The notes below the pieces were generated by a model, which was not told the DNA's origin, made no database searches, and saw only the letters and a program-made list of their open reading frames with translations. Positions 41,692 through 53,567 of a stretch of 64,000 nucleotides of DNA are shown here, piece after piece. Source of the DNA: Verrucomicrobiota bacterium (lineage in GTDB: Bacteria; Verrucomicrobiota; Verrucomicrobiia; Limisphaerales; JAIPKD01); the NCBI GenBank assembly GCA_021733835.1, contig JAIPKD010000004.1, positions 1 through 64,000 of the forward strand. Direction: 5' to 3'. How positions within the stretch are numbered: position 1 is the stretch's first letter; every line of letters starts with the position of its first letter. A program made the translations under genes and the position numbers.

Positions 41692-42219
41692 TTATTTACT
41701 CAACTTCACTTCCATAATCCCATTACGGCATGAATAAGTCATCTGATCCATTGAGAAACTTGCTGGAAGCAACACTTCTTTCCGATATTTCTTCTGACCT
41801 TTCGCCGCGGACAATGTCAAAATGTCGCCATGCAGTTTCAAATCAACATCTTGTTCACCTATCCCCGGCATCTCGGCAACGACCAACACGTATTTACCTT
41901 CATCAAACACGTCAACCAAAGGTTCGGTTATTTCACTGACGACCGTTTCCCCGGTGTTTTCGTCTTCATGCACATTACCGAAAGGTTCTATATTGACATC
42001 TTGCTTTCCAAGGCCGGTTTTCACGCGAAAACCATACACACCTCGCACTTTACCTTGTGACCCTTGAAATTCGCCGGTTTTTTTCAATTCCTCTCCTTTT
42101 TCTGCGAGATCTCCGAGCTTCTCGAGCAAATTACTCAGCCCGTCCAGAAATCCCTTGGCTCCGGAGGGTGTTTCTTTCCGGCTGTCTTTCTCTTTATTCT
42201 CTTCACTATCATCATTCAT
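41692..42219 (-). CDS. Hsp20/GvpH-like protein
   Basis: EPLVDVFDEGKYVLVVAEMPGIGEQDVDLKLHGDILTLSAAKGQKKYRKEVLLP...NGIMEVKLSK with acidic/GvpH-like N-terminus. Confidence 0.85.
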   Translation of the reverse strand: MNDDSEENKEKDSRKETPSGAKGFLDGLSNLLEKLGDLAEKGEELKKTGEFQGSQGKVRGVYGFRVKTGLGKQDVNIEPFGNVHEDENTGETVVSEITEPLVDVFDEGKYVLVVAEMPGIGEQDVDLKLHGDILTLSAAKGQKKYRKEVLLPASFSMDQMTYSCRNGIMEVKLSK

Positions 42220-43663
42220 TTGTATTCCTCCCGTTTTTTATTTGCTCAATTGAAATTATGTATCTTTTGACCTTTGAATGAACTGTTTTGTAATCGGTCT
42301 CCAATATCCTTGCTGCTTCAGCCATGTTCCCACGTGTTTTTTTTAATGCATGTACAAGAGCCTTCTTCTCAATCTGTTCAATCGCGCCCTTTTTTAACTC
42401 GCTAAGCGAGTTCTCTCCGATAACCCGAATTCCAAAACTCGCGTCCAATGTCTTTACAGGTTCGGATTCACGTGAAATATCCAAGTCATTTTCTTCGATG
42501 ACATTGTTATCACATCTTAAAACCGCTCGGCGTATAACATTACGTAATTCACGAATATTGCCCGGCCACTCATGTGACATTAAGATTTCCTGTGCCTTAT
42601 CGGATATCCCCTTTATATCTTTATTTAGTTCAAATCTACATTGATCTGTAAACCTTTTTGCAAGGAACCTAATGTCCTCACGGCGTTGCCGCAAGGGGGG
42701 CACGTCTATCTCAAATTCGCTCAGCCGATAGTATAAATCGCGTCGAAATTCCCTGTTTCTTACCATTGCAGATAGACTGCGATTGGTGGCGACAATAATC
42801 CGAATATCCACACTTATCGGCTTGTTGCCTCCTACTCTGACAACAGTTTTTTCTTGAAGCGTTCGGAGGAGTTTAGGCTGCACCTCTGAAGGTAGATTCG
42901 ATATCTCGTCAAGAAAAAGCGTTCCATCCGAGGCGGCCTCAAATTTACCGGGATGCCGAGAAGTAGCCCCCGTAAACGCGCCTTTCTCGTGACCGAACAA
43001 TTCGCTTTCAAGGAGTGTCGGCGCAATTGATCCACAGTCTACCGGAATGAATAAACCATTCTTCCGCTGGCTCCTCTCATGAATCGCACGAGCCACAACT
43101 TCTTTACCCGTACCGGTCTCACCGCTAATGATGACTGTGTAATCCGTCGGCGCCACAAGTTCCACTTGTGAGGTAATCTCGCGCATCGTCAAGCTAATGC
43201 CCAGATGCTCCCATGGCTTACATTGGTCTTCTGCAGAATGATAAACATCATCACATTGCGGCTTTCCTTTCCGGACAGCCCTGTTTATCACATCTCGTAG
43301 TTTTTCGCTATCAAACGGCTTACATAAGAAGTCAAAAGCCCCTAGTTTCATCGATTCAACAGCCGTCTCAATAGTCCCAAATCCGGAAATGACAATTACC
43401 GGTATATCGGAATCGATTTTTTTAACCTCCTTGAGAACTTCCATCCCCCCAATATCGGGCATTATCAAATCGAGAAAAATGAAATCTATGGTTTCAGCGT
43501 CACGCAATGTCATCAAGGCCTGTTCTCCACTACAGGCCTCAATTGATGCCATTCCAACGTTTTCTACGAAAGCACATAGAGTCTTCCTTACGCTATCATC
43601 ATCGTCCACGATCAGCACTCGGGCGGGAGACATACTGTCAGCGGTTGAACGCATAACCAACAA
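42212..43663 (-). CDS. NtrC-family sigma54-dependent response regulator
   Basis: Receiver (VLIVDDDDSVRKTL...FIFLDLIMPDIGGMEVL), AAA+ (ISGETGTGKEVVARAIHERS, SELFGHEKGAFTGAT), Fis-type C-terminus (TRGNMAEAARILETDYKTVHSKVKRY). Confidence 0.96.
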   Translation of the reverse strand: MLVMRSTADSMSPARVLIVDDDDSVRKTLCAFVENVGMASIEACSGEQALMTLRDAETIDFIFLDLIMPDIGGMEVLKEVKKIDSDIPVIVISGFGTIETAVESMKLGAFDFLCKPFDSEKLRDVINRAVRKGKPQCDDVYHSAEDQCKPWEHLGISLTMREITSQVELVAPTDYTVIISGETGTGKEVVARAIHERSQRKNGLFIPVDCGSIAPTLLESELFGHEKGAFTGATSRHPGKFEAASDGTLFLDEISNLPSEVQPKLLRTLQEKTVVRVGGNKPISVDIRIIVATNRSLSAMVRNREFRRDLYYRLSEFEIDVPPLRQRREDIRFLAKRFTDQCRFELNKDIKGISDKAQEILMSHEWPGNIRELRNVIRRAVLRCDNNVIEENDLDISRESEPVKTLDASFGIRVIGENSLSELKKGAIEQIEKKALVHALKKTRGNMAEAARILETDYKTVHSKVKRYIISIEQIKNGRNTNE

Positions 43664-43876
43664 TCATCGTCATAACTTATAGCCTTATAATTTGAAGTAA
43701 ATGGTACATAAGGGCAAGAATACGCCTTCTTTTCACATTACCCGTTCAATAATATTTAATCTATCGGAGAATCGATCCGAAGTCAAATGAATAGATGCAA
43801 CGAAGCTGCATTGTATTGATAGGGAACAGTAATCTTAACGTTGATTGACAAATTATCCTCGCCGCCCCACTTAACA

Positions 43877-44350
43877 TCATCCATACCGGTATGGTGGGGT
43901 CATGTGGAAGGCGCCCGGCAGGTGTCGGATTTCTAACACTTCGCCGGCTTCCACTACGACTTCGACTATATCGAATCGCAACGGAACTCTCGGATGTCCG
44001 ATCATTCGCAGGTAATCAAACGCGACCTTTGTTATACGTCTGCGCTTCTGTGCGTTCACCGCGGCGGACGGCCTGGACCACGAATCCGGCGCCCGGGTTT
44101 TTACCTCGACCAATACCAATGCAGGCCCATCTCTGAAAACCAAGTCGATTTCACCGCGCTTACTTCGGAAGTTGGCGGTCAGAAATTTCATGCCGCGCCG
44201 CCGCAAGTATGTCTTCGCCGCCGATTCGCCCAGGCATCCAACCTCCAAGTGCGGCGCGGCCGGCTTCTGTTCGAAGAATGTTTTTATGAGTCCGACGATT
44301 GACATATCACTCCGGCAGTGGGATATCCATCTGGTCGTTTTGCCTTCCAC
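43877..44350 (-). CDS. YraN/UPF0102 family nuclease-like protein
   Basis: GESAAKTYLRRRGMKFLTANFRSKRGEIDLVFRDGPALVLVEVKTR. Confidence 0.93.
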   Translation of the reverse strand: MEGKTTRWISHCRSDMSIVGLIKTFFEQKPAAPHLEVGCLGESAAKTYLRRRGMKFLTANFRSKRGEIDLVFRDGPALVLVEVKTRAPDSWSRPSAAVNAQKRRRITKVAFDYLRMIGHPRVPLRFDIVEVVVEAGEVLEIRHLPGAFHMTPPYRYG

Positions 44351-44969
44351 GAAGAAAGGTCATTCGATGGATCGGGCATGGTCCGTTGTTCTTGATAGCT
44401 TCAAGATGACGCTTGGTTCCATAACCCTTGTGCGCCGCAAAACCGTATTCCGGATATAAGCCGTCGTACTCCTCCATAAGCATATCACGTGTCACCTTTG
44501 CAATCACGCTTGCCGCCGCAATCGAATAACTCCTCGAGTCCCCGCGCACCAGTGTCGTTATATCGAATTCAGGGATAACGATCGGGCTGCCGTCGACTAA
44601 TACCTTTTCCGGCGCAGCCGACAGACTTATCAACGCATCACGCATCGCGTTTAACGTGGCGCGCAGGATATTAATACTGTCGATCACTAAAGGCTCCGCC
44701 ATACCGACTGCGTATTTCACCTGCGGGTGTGACGTCAACCATTCATAAAACCTGCGGCGTTGTGGATCACTCAGTTTTTTCGAATCATTCAACCCGGCGG
44801 CATGTTCCGGCATACCGTTTTTTATCCAGGCATCGGGAAGAATCACCGCCGCCGCGACAACAGGCCCCGCCAGTGGCCCGCGGCCTGCCTCGTCAACGCC
44901 CGCCACAAGCTTAACTCCACGTTTCAACATCGAACGCTCAATTCGAAAGAGGTTCGTTCCAAGTTTCAT
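44307..44969 (-). CDS. rnhB: ribonuclease HII
   Basis: LVAGVDEAGRGPLAGPVVAAAVIL...LNDSKKLSDPQRR...SIAAASVIAKVTRD. Confidence 0.95.
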   Translation of the reverse strand: MKLGTNLFRIERSMLKRGVKLVAGVDEAGRGPLAGPVVAAAVILPDAWIKNGMPEHAAGLNDSKKLSDPQRRRFYEWLTSHPQVKYAVGMAEPLVIDSINILRATLNAMRDALISLSAAPEKVLVDGSPIVIPEFDITTLVRGDSRSYSIAAASVIAKVTRDMLMEEYDGLYPEYGFAAHKGYGTKRHLEAIKNNGPCPIHRMTFLRGRQNDQMDIPLPE

Positions 44970-45056
44970 ATCTCGAGGAATCCAAGGATATTTTTTCTAT
45001 CGAGAAAACTCAACGGGAAAGGGATAATTGTTATGATGCCCCGCGCGGGCGACGCC

Positions 45057-45130
45057 CTTTATAATCGAATAAAGCCGTGGCATTCGCAGCCGCTGCGGCT
45101 GATCCTGCGGACACAGCCGCGCTCCGGTCG
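45057..45130. repeat. dispersed GGAGCGCGGCTGTG repeat copy E
   Basis: ATAATCGAATAAAGCCGTGGCATTCGCAGCCGCTGCGGCTGATCCTGCGGACACAGCCGCGCTCCGG. Confidence 0.8.
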
Positions 45131-45160
45131 GTTAATTGCGACTGTACCGAAGGGGGGATG

Positions 45161-46465
45161 CTATAATTCTTTTAGTTTTTCGCCAAGTTCTTCGACGGAA
45201 AATCCCTCTGCTATAACCTCGTGTTCGGGATCGGTGAGAATAAGCCAAGGCAAGGATTGAATACCCATCTCGAATTTCATGTCCTCGGCATCTTCATCCA
45301 TCACCCCACACGGATAATGAATTTGGTTATCATCAAGCCAATTCTTCAATTGTTCTTTATCAACCGGTGAGGTATTCAGAAGAACGACGATGACGTCGTG
45401 TTCGTTTAATACGTCCGCGTTGGCGGCAAGTTGTTTGACAAAATGCCTGCTGGAGCGTTGATTCATATCCCACGCGAAGACCAGGATCGAACCGGCGTCG
45501 GCGGGCATGGTAATATCACACGTCGTCAAATCCGGTAATGTCTTTCCGACCAGTGACGACGGTGTCTTGGGGACGAACTGCGGAGTAGCACCCCCCTCGG
45601 TGAGAATCAATTTTATGTTTTTTGCGCCGCCTTGGGTTCGAACGTTCCCGAACAAATACTCGCCGTCCTTGTGAATACTCCCGTTTATCGATATTTCGCC
45701 GGCACAGACGCCGTCGAATTCAAAATACCCGTCCTTATCCGCATTCATACGCAAATGGGGCTGTCCCTGCCCATAAACGCTCAATCGAACATCGGCAATA
45801 CCGTTTCCATTTATGTCTATGACCTGCCCGGACACTTTTCGATCGGCTTTCTTCAAAACAATATTCTCTACCTCGACCGAAGACCCGGTGGAATCGGACC
45901 ACACATCCTGTCTACCTGAACCGTACCCTTCGACTTTGGAAATATTGACCGAGTACCTCCAGTCCGGGAACAATGCGTCGAATTGGTATTCGCCCTTATC
46001 ATTGGTCGTAGTTTCTCTGCCGAATGAAACACCATAATTCGAACCCCAAAATTGAAGAACTACTCGTGCATCGACAATCGGCTCGCCATTTTCGTTAACC
46101 ACTTTTCCCTCTATCCCGGCGCCTTTGACGAGGTTAATCGTTACTTCCCTCGTGTCTTCATTGATCTGCGTCACTCCAGCCAATTTATTTTCCAGGTGTG
46201 TGGCGATGACATAAAATTCACCTTGCGCCCACGATGCCCGCGTCGGATCCCATAACACTTTAAACCGTCCGTCTTCATCCGATACTATACCATCTCCCTG
46301 CATTCCCCCAGTATTGGGAATCATTCGAATATTCACGCCTTCGGCCGGTTCGCCGTCGGGACCGATCACAGTCCCTGTAAGCTCCCGCTTCCCGGTATCT
46401 TGTGCGAAGACCAGACCCGACAAAAGCATGCATACACCGAACACTCCAATCCATCTTCTGCGCAT
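45161..46465 (-). CDS. exported carboxypeptidase-regulatory-like protein with C-terminal thioredoxin-like domain
   Basis: Repeated Ig-like segments (GTVIGPDGEPAEGVNIRM, GKVVNENGEPIVDARVVL, GQVIDINGNGIADVRLSV) and a terminal TlpA/thioredoxin-like region. Confidence 0.8.
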   Translation of the reverse strand: MRRRWIGVFGVCMLLSGLVFAQDTGKRELTGTVIGPDGEPAEGVNIRMIPNTGGMQGDGIVSDEDGRFKVLWDPTRASWAQGEFYVIATHLENKLAGVTQINEDTREVTINLVKGAGIEGKVVNENGEPIVDARVVLQFWGSNYGVSFGRETTTNDKGEYQFDALFPDWRYSVNISKVEGYGSGRQDVWSDSTGSSVEVENIVLKKADRKVSGQVIDINGNGIADVRLSVYGQGQPHLRMNADKDGYFEFDGVCAGEISINGSIHKDGEYLFGNVRTQGGAKNIKLILTEGGATPQFVPKTPSSLVGKTLPDLTTCDITMPADAGSILVFAWDMNQRSSRHFVKQLAANADVLNEHDVIVVLLNTSPVDKEQLKNWLDDNQIHYPCGVMDEDAEDMKFEMGIQSLPWLILTDPEHEVIAEGFSVEELGEKLKEL

Positions 46466-46500
46466 AGTTAGCTCCTCACTTTGTTATTTTGAAAAATACG

Positions 46501-49386
46501 CTATTTCCGTTTCCCGAGGGTCAGAACAGCGAGTAGTCCAAAGATTATCAAAATAATTGCCCCAACGGCGATCAGGTTATTGTCATTACCCTCGTCCGCC
46601 GTTTCCTCGCGCTCGGCCTCTGTGGCGACTTCCTGCATCGACTGCCCCTCCTCGACTATATCGGCATCGACGAGCCGGGGTACGGCGGGCGCGCTTAAGT
46701 CTATCTCACCGTCTCGGGCGATCTTTTCGATTTGCGAGGAATTCAACACCGAATCGAACACGCGCACCTCATCGATCAGTCCGTTGAAAAACCGGTTGGT
46801 AAAACCGGTATCGGCGCCGATCCAGAGAGCGCCATCGAATTCCTCGGGCGGATGAATTGTATTATTCGCGGCCGACTTCAACACATCGCCGTCATACAAA
46901 TACAACGTCCCTTTCTTCGGCTGAACGGTTAACGCGACAAACACCCAGCGCTCCCGCGGCACCATCAGACCGGGGTTCCAGGAATACGTTTGTACCATAT
47001 CATTCCAGTGATACCGCAGATTGTCGCCCTCTAAATTGATACCGGCGACCGTTTGATCCGTGCGGCAGAAGACGATACCACAAGTCCGCGCATCTTGTTG
47101 CTGTATGCCCTCCTGTTGCCGGGCATTTATCCATGCGCAAATAGTGAGAGTATCCGTGTTCAAGCCCAAGGCCGGGGTTTCGATATAGTCATCCTCGCCA
47201 TCGAGTTGAACCGCTTGACCGATACGTCCCGCCTGCCACGACGGCGCGCCTTGAACCGCACCGTCGAATTCCCCCTGCTCATCTACAGGCGTTCCGTCCA
47301 GCTTCCAGTGCGCAATCTGTTGTCTTCGGACTCTTAACGACCATACGGCGCCTTGCTCGATGGATTCGTCCTCGGATATCTCGTCAATACGCCAGACATA
47401 TTCTTTACCGGGCGCTAGGCCGGCCGTTGTTATCCGGGGCTTGCCTTTGACGCGGCCCAGTAGCTTCAGGGCATCCTCGTCCTCGCCGATATAGACGTCA
47501 TGCGCAACCGCGCCACTACCGGCGGTCCACATCAGAGTTATATTATCCGAGTATGAAATCTGCGAATCATCGGCGGGAACGGGATTACAAGCGGCCGCAC
47601 CGAGCGGTTCATGGAGGCTTACCTCGCTTAGTCCCAGTTGCGCCGTATCGGCATTGAAGGCCGTCATATTCTCGAACCGTATCTTCTCGGCCGACACAGG
47701 ATCGAACGTAACAATCGTCGGCGTATCATAATCGTCAGTGCCTTCGGCCTCTTCCAAGGTCGCGTCTTTTACAATCGTTCTCCACCCGTCATTTGCATTC
47801 CATACGGAAACATCCATCTTCCGGACGCCTAAGTCCGTATAACCGGGTTTATTAAAATTCCACACCGCGATTGAGCCGAGCGTCTGAGCGCCGTCTTCCA
47901 GGGCAATGACGATGTCGCCGCCGGCCTTGCCTGTTTCACAAAGCCACATCCCTGATGCGTCCGTGCTGTGTTCCAGAAGTCTATCCGCATCGTTATCACT
48001 CAGACCACTGCCATCCATCAGCGCTTTGAAAGGCGATGTATCATCCACCTGCACAGGGACGGCCTGCCCGAGTGCGGGCATGGGACGGTCTTCGGGCTTC
48101 AGTGTGAAGTTGAGTTCGCGGACATCAAACGGAACGTCGAGCACGACACTTGCGTAAAACGGACGTTCAACATCAGAAGGCTCTCGCCACGAGAGCGAAC
48201 AGGTGCCGCCTCACCCATACTCCAATGAAAAATTGCGGTCGTACTCGCCTGACTTATTCCAGATACGCACCCCCGGCGCTTCAGGTCTTACACCCGCTTT
48301 CCTCAGGGAGATGCTCTCGCCGGACTTACCGTAAAGGTTCTGATTAAAGTAAAATGTATTGCCGCTCGTATTCCTTGCCGTCAGTTGCGAGAAAAACGGC
48401 TCGCCGACATCGACATTTACAGGCGCATTCTCGGCGACCGTGAACCCGCTGTTCGGCGGAAAACTAGTTCCGCGAAGCGTCCACGGCACTCCCAGCTCAT
48501 CCTCGCGCGTTATTTCCCATGAACGAATGCGGTAATACCCTTCCGGCAGACTTACCTCGCCGCCATCGACAGCATGTTCGAACATACCGTTCGTGCCTGC
48601 GGCCGAAAAGGATGTGATCGTATCCGGCATGGTAACGACGCCATACGCCGTATCCGGTGCGGGTTGAAGCTCTAAAAAGGCGCCGTCCTCGGCTACCTTG
48701 AGACGATAAAGTGAGCGAGCGATCTCGATATAGTTTCCGACCCAATTGGTACGCTTCCCACCTCCACTGCCGAGTATAATACGGTCACAATCGAAATTCT
48801 CCGGTTTATCATTAAACGCGCCGTTACAATTGTAGTCCAACAACATGCAGCGTTCCGTTTTTCCCCCGATATCAATGTTCCCTTGATACCAACATCCGGC
48901 GGAAGAATAAACATATGGAGTCTGTCTGTTATAGCAGTAATACCGGAGGTTCAGGTGGTAGGTAATCGTTCCGTCATCACCCTCGAAATAGACGGGAACG
49001 GCGCCGAACTCGACGTTGTATTGCGACGTTCGACGGCCCTTGATCTTCTGCTCGTCATCGAGCTGTCCGTCACCGTCGGTATCGATATACAGGATATCGT
49101 TCGAGCTGTATATGCTCGTTTTGTCAAACACCATCCATCGGAATCCGGCGGGGTCCATTGCCGTCGTCCACTTGAAGAATTGTGGGGCGTCCGAAGACAA
49201 TTCAGGCAATTTCATATCGGCCGGCGCTTCCGTTTCCATTTCCATTTGGAGCACCTGGTAGCTGCCGCCCACGACTTCGCGCGCATGCTCGGAGGTATGA
49301 TAATTGAGCCACTGGGCATCCGCCCAAAGAATCGGGTACGCCGATAAAAACGCTGCCGCACATAGCCATGAACCGATTGTTTTCAT
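46501..49386 (-). CDS. exported LamG/fibronectin-like protein, two ORFs (49386-48211 and onward to 46501) in one frame separated by a single TGA
   Basis: Frame reads ...NFSLEYG-TGA-GGTCSLSWREPSDVERPFYASVVLDVPFDVREL...; 962 codons including the final stop; N-terminal signal peptide, LamG region (AWINARQQEG...) and C-terminal TM (LIAVGAIILIIFGLLAVLTLGKRK). Confidence 0.75.
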
Positions 49387-49484
49387 TCCGCTCTCCTATA
49401 GTCGAAGATCAATCCTCGTTCCACGGACAGTTTACATTTCCAAATTTAAGGTAAATATGTTCCGAAATAAATATTGTGCAAGAA

Positions 49485-49513
49485 AAAAACCCCGGTTCAT
49501 ACCCGGGTTTTTA
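49485..49513 (-). terminator. intrinsic terminator downstream of eno
   Basis: AAACCCCGGT-TCAT-ACCCGGGTTT with A/T tracts (one mismatch). Confidence 0.8.
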
Positions 49514-49540
49514 AATGTGTTAGGATAATATTAAGCGAAC

Positions 49541-50818
<1,278 letters not shown>

Positions 50819-50991
50819 TCAATTCTTTTTCGATATTCCTGTTAATTTTTGAATCCTAATTCCTCTCGTATTCGAGTCAAGAAACAACTCGGCGGAGACA
50901 CACCGAGAACAACTAAGTTATACTAAAAGTATCGTGGCGACCATACATATTTGGAGCGTAATACTGCGAAAACGACGGTGTGCGTCACCAA

Positions 50992-52251
50992 TCAACCTTG
51001 GAAACGGCTGAATGCAAGGCTTGCGTTGTGTCCGCCGAAACCGAATGAATTGCATAGGGCGGCCTTTACGGATTGTTCTCTGGCCTGATTGGGCACGTAG
51101 TCCAGATCACATTCAGGGTCAGGATGCTCGTAATTGATGGTAGGCGGGATCAGTCCTGTTTGTATCGCCTTGATGGTTGAGACACATTCGACGGCGCCCG
51201 CCGCACCGAGCATGTGCCCGGTGGCGCCTTTGATTGAACTTACCGCAACGCGCCGCGCCTCCTCATTAAACACGGTTTTAATGGCTTGTGTCTCACAAAG
51301 GTCGTTTTGAATCGTCGACGTTCCATGCGCGTTGATATAGTGCACGTCCTCGACATTCAACCCTCCGGAGCTCAACGCTTTCTGCATACACCTGGCGGCA
51401 CCTTCACCACCCGGTGCGGGCGCCGTTAAATGGTAAGCATCCGCGGTATTCCCGTACCCGACCAACTCGCATAAGATGTCGGCGTCTCTGGCCAGGGCGT
51501 GTTCAAGTTCTTCAAGCACGATAACGCCGGCGCCTTCGCCCATGACGAAGCCGTCGCGTTCGGCGTCGAACGGGCGGGACGAGCGCGCTGGATCATCGTT
51601 GCGTGTACTCAGCGCCTTCATTGCGCAGAAACCGCCGATACCCAATGGGATAATCGTCGCTTCCGCGCCGCCGGTAAACATAATATCCGCATCGCCCATC
51701 TTGATATTCCGCCACGCTTCGCCGATGGCGTGGGCGGATGTCGCGCAGGCGGAGCATGTCGCTAGATTCGGTCCTCGTAGTCTATGGTAAATGGAAAACA
51801 TCCCCGACGCCATATTGAGAATAAGCATCGGTATCATGAACGGCGAGAGCCTTCGCGGCCCACGGTTCAGTAAGATTTTATGTTGCTCGGACGTGGTATG
51901 GAGTCCGCCGATCCCGGAGCCGATAAAGACACCGATTCTATCGCGATCCTCTTGATCCAGCACCAGCCTTGAATCCTGCAGCGCTTGGTACCCAGCCTGG
52001 ACGGCAAACTGCGTGAACCGCTCCGTCCTGCGCCCCTCCTTTGGTGAAGGGAATGCCGCGGAGGGGTCGAAGTCATGGACTTCCCCCGCTATCCTGCTAT
52101 CGAAGTCCGAGGCGTCGAAGCTGGTAATTTCTCTAATGCCGCTCTTGCCGTTGACTAGGTTATTCCAAAAGTCGCCGGTGGAATTTCCTATAGGCGATAC
52201 GACACCCATGCCGGTTACTACGACACGCCGATCTTTATAAGGTAAGGTCAT
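50992..52251 (-). CDS. fabF: beta-ketoacyl-ACP synthase II
   Basis: RRVVVTGMGVVSPIGN...NLATCSACATSAHAIGEA...NAHGTST...GHMLGAAGAVE. Confidence 0.96.
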   Translation of the reverse strand: MTLPYKDRRVVVTGMGVVSPIGNSTGDFWNNLVNGKSGIREITSFDASDFDSRIAGEVHDFDPSAAFPSPKEGRRTERFTQFAVQAGYQALQDSRLVLDQEDRDRIGVFIGSGIGGLHTTSEQHKILLNRGPRRLSPFMIPMLILNMASGMFSIYHRLRGPNLATCSACATSAHAIGEAWRNIKMGDADIMFTGGAEATIIPLGIGGFCAMKALSTRNDDPARSSRPFDAERDGFVMGEGAGVIVLEELEHALARDADILCELVGYGNTADAYHLTAPAPGGEGAARCMQKALSSGGLNVEDVHYINAHGTSTIQNDLCETQAIKTVFNEEARRVAVSSIKGATGHMLGAAGAVECVSTIKAIQTGLIPPTINYEHPDPECDLDYVPNQAREQSVKAALCNSFGFGGHNASLAFSRFQG

Positions 52252-52314
52252 GAGACACTTAATAGCGTCAAAACGCCGCCTGATTGAACCGTGATCAGAA
52301 TAAGACTCCGTCCG

Positions 52315-52560
52315 TTATTTCTGGTTATCCTCGATGAATTTGCAGACGTCGCCGACACTGAGGAGTTTTTCGGCTTCTTCATCCGAAACCTCTATCCCGA
52401 ATTCTTCTTCAAGTGCCATGATTAACTCGACGATGTCCAGCGAGTCCGCGCTCAAGTCCTCTATAAATTTGGCCTCGGGCCTTACCTGATCGGCGCTCAC
52501 ACTTAACTGTGAGGCGACTATTTCCTTTATTCGTTGTTCTATTGATTTTTCTTCAGCCAT
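52315..52560 (-). CDS. acpP: acyl carrier protein
   Basis: [35 protein letters not shown]. Confidence 0.97.
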   Translation of the reverse strand: MAEEKSIEQRIKEIVASQLSVSADQVRPEAKFIEDLSADSLDIVELIMALEEEFGIEVSDEEAEKLLSVGDVCKFIEDNQK

Positions 52561-52720
52561 GATTTCTCCAATATAGTTTTCTTGTGTCTGTATTCAACGG
52601 ATTTTCCGCCGTCAAGTCTCAAATGCTAGTTAGTTCCGGGGAAAACCCCCTGTGCACTGGTTTCGATCTCATATTTTCCGGTAGAACATATTAATGCCCT
52701 CGGCATTCCGGAATGTTTTT

Positions 52721-53464
52721 TCACATTGCCAATCCGCCGTCAACAGATAATACGTGACCTGTGATATATTTTCCACTGCCTCCGGCAAGAAATACCGCCG
52801 CCTTCGCGATGTCTTCAGGACTTCCAAATGTGTTCATCGGAATTCGTGCCTGAATATCTTTACGTACCGATTCACCCAGCTTTGAAGTCATGTTGGTATC
52901 GATAAAACCCGGCGCAATTACATTAACGGTTATCCCGCGTGAGGCCAGTTCCCTGGCAACGGATTTGGAGAATCCTATGAGACCGGCCTTGCTCGCCGAA
53001 TAATTCGCTTGTCCGGGATTCCCCATTATTCCCGCAACGGAGCCGATGTTTATTATTCGCCCCGCGCGTTGCTTCACGAAAACCATGGAAAGCGCGCGCG
53101 TAAACAGGAACGCGCCCTTGAGATTAGTCGTCATTACGTCGTCCCAGTCATCGTCGCTCATGCGCATGACGAGTGTATCCCGGGTAATCCCGGCATTATT
53201 GACCAGGATATCGACTCGACCCGCTTCCGACATAATCTTATCGACGGCGGCATTCACCGATTCGATGTCGCCGACATCCACCGCAAGCGGCCATGCGCGA
53301 CGCTCCAGCGCCCGGACGTCGGATGCCGTACTTTCGGCATTTTCCCTGGTTCTGGACACACAGAATACGTCCGCGCCGTTCTTTGCGAACTCTATCGCAA
53401 TCGCTTTCCCTATCCCCCGGCCTGCCCCTGTGACAACCGCTACATTATTCAGCAATTCACTCAT
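52721..53464 (-). CDS. fabG: 3-oxoacyl-ACP reductase
   Basis: VTGAGRGIGKAIA...NNAGITRD...YSASKAGLIGFSKS; within fab cluster. Confidence 0.95.
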   Translation of the reverse strand: MSELLNNVAVVTGAGRGIGKAIAIEFAKNGADVFCVSRTRENAESTASDVRALERRAWPLAVDVGDIESVNAAVDKIMSEAGRVDILVNNAGITRDTLVMRMSDDDWDDVMTTNLKGAFLFTRALSMVFVKQRAGRIINIGSVAGIMGNPGQANYSASKAGLIGFSKSVARELASRGITVNVIAPGFIDTNMTSKLGESVRKDIQARIPMNTFGSPEDIAKAAVFLAGGSGKYITGHVLSVDGGLAM

Positions 53465-53567
53465 AAATCACCGCAGTTGTGGTCATATCCTTCTCTCGTG
53501 TCAATCCTGGAATTCGCGCTTCCTGGTTCCGAGCTATTTTTTCTCGTTCGGCTCCCGAGGTTAACAC

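Noticed and set aside
46501-49386. Alternative genetic code with TGA as sense codon (e.g. code 25 or 4)
   Set aside because: Other genes in the window use TGA as an ordinary stop (e.g. the ATGA overlap at 22075-22078) and their reading frames contain no in-frame TGA.
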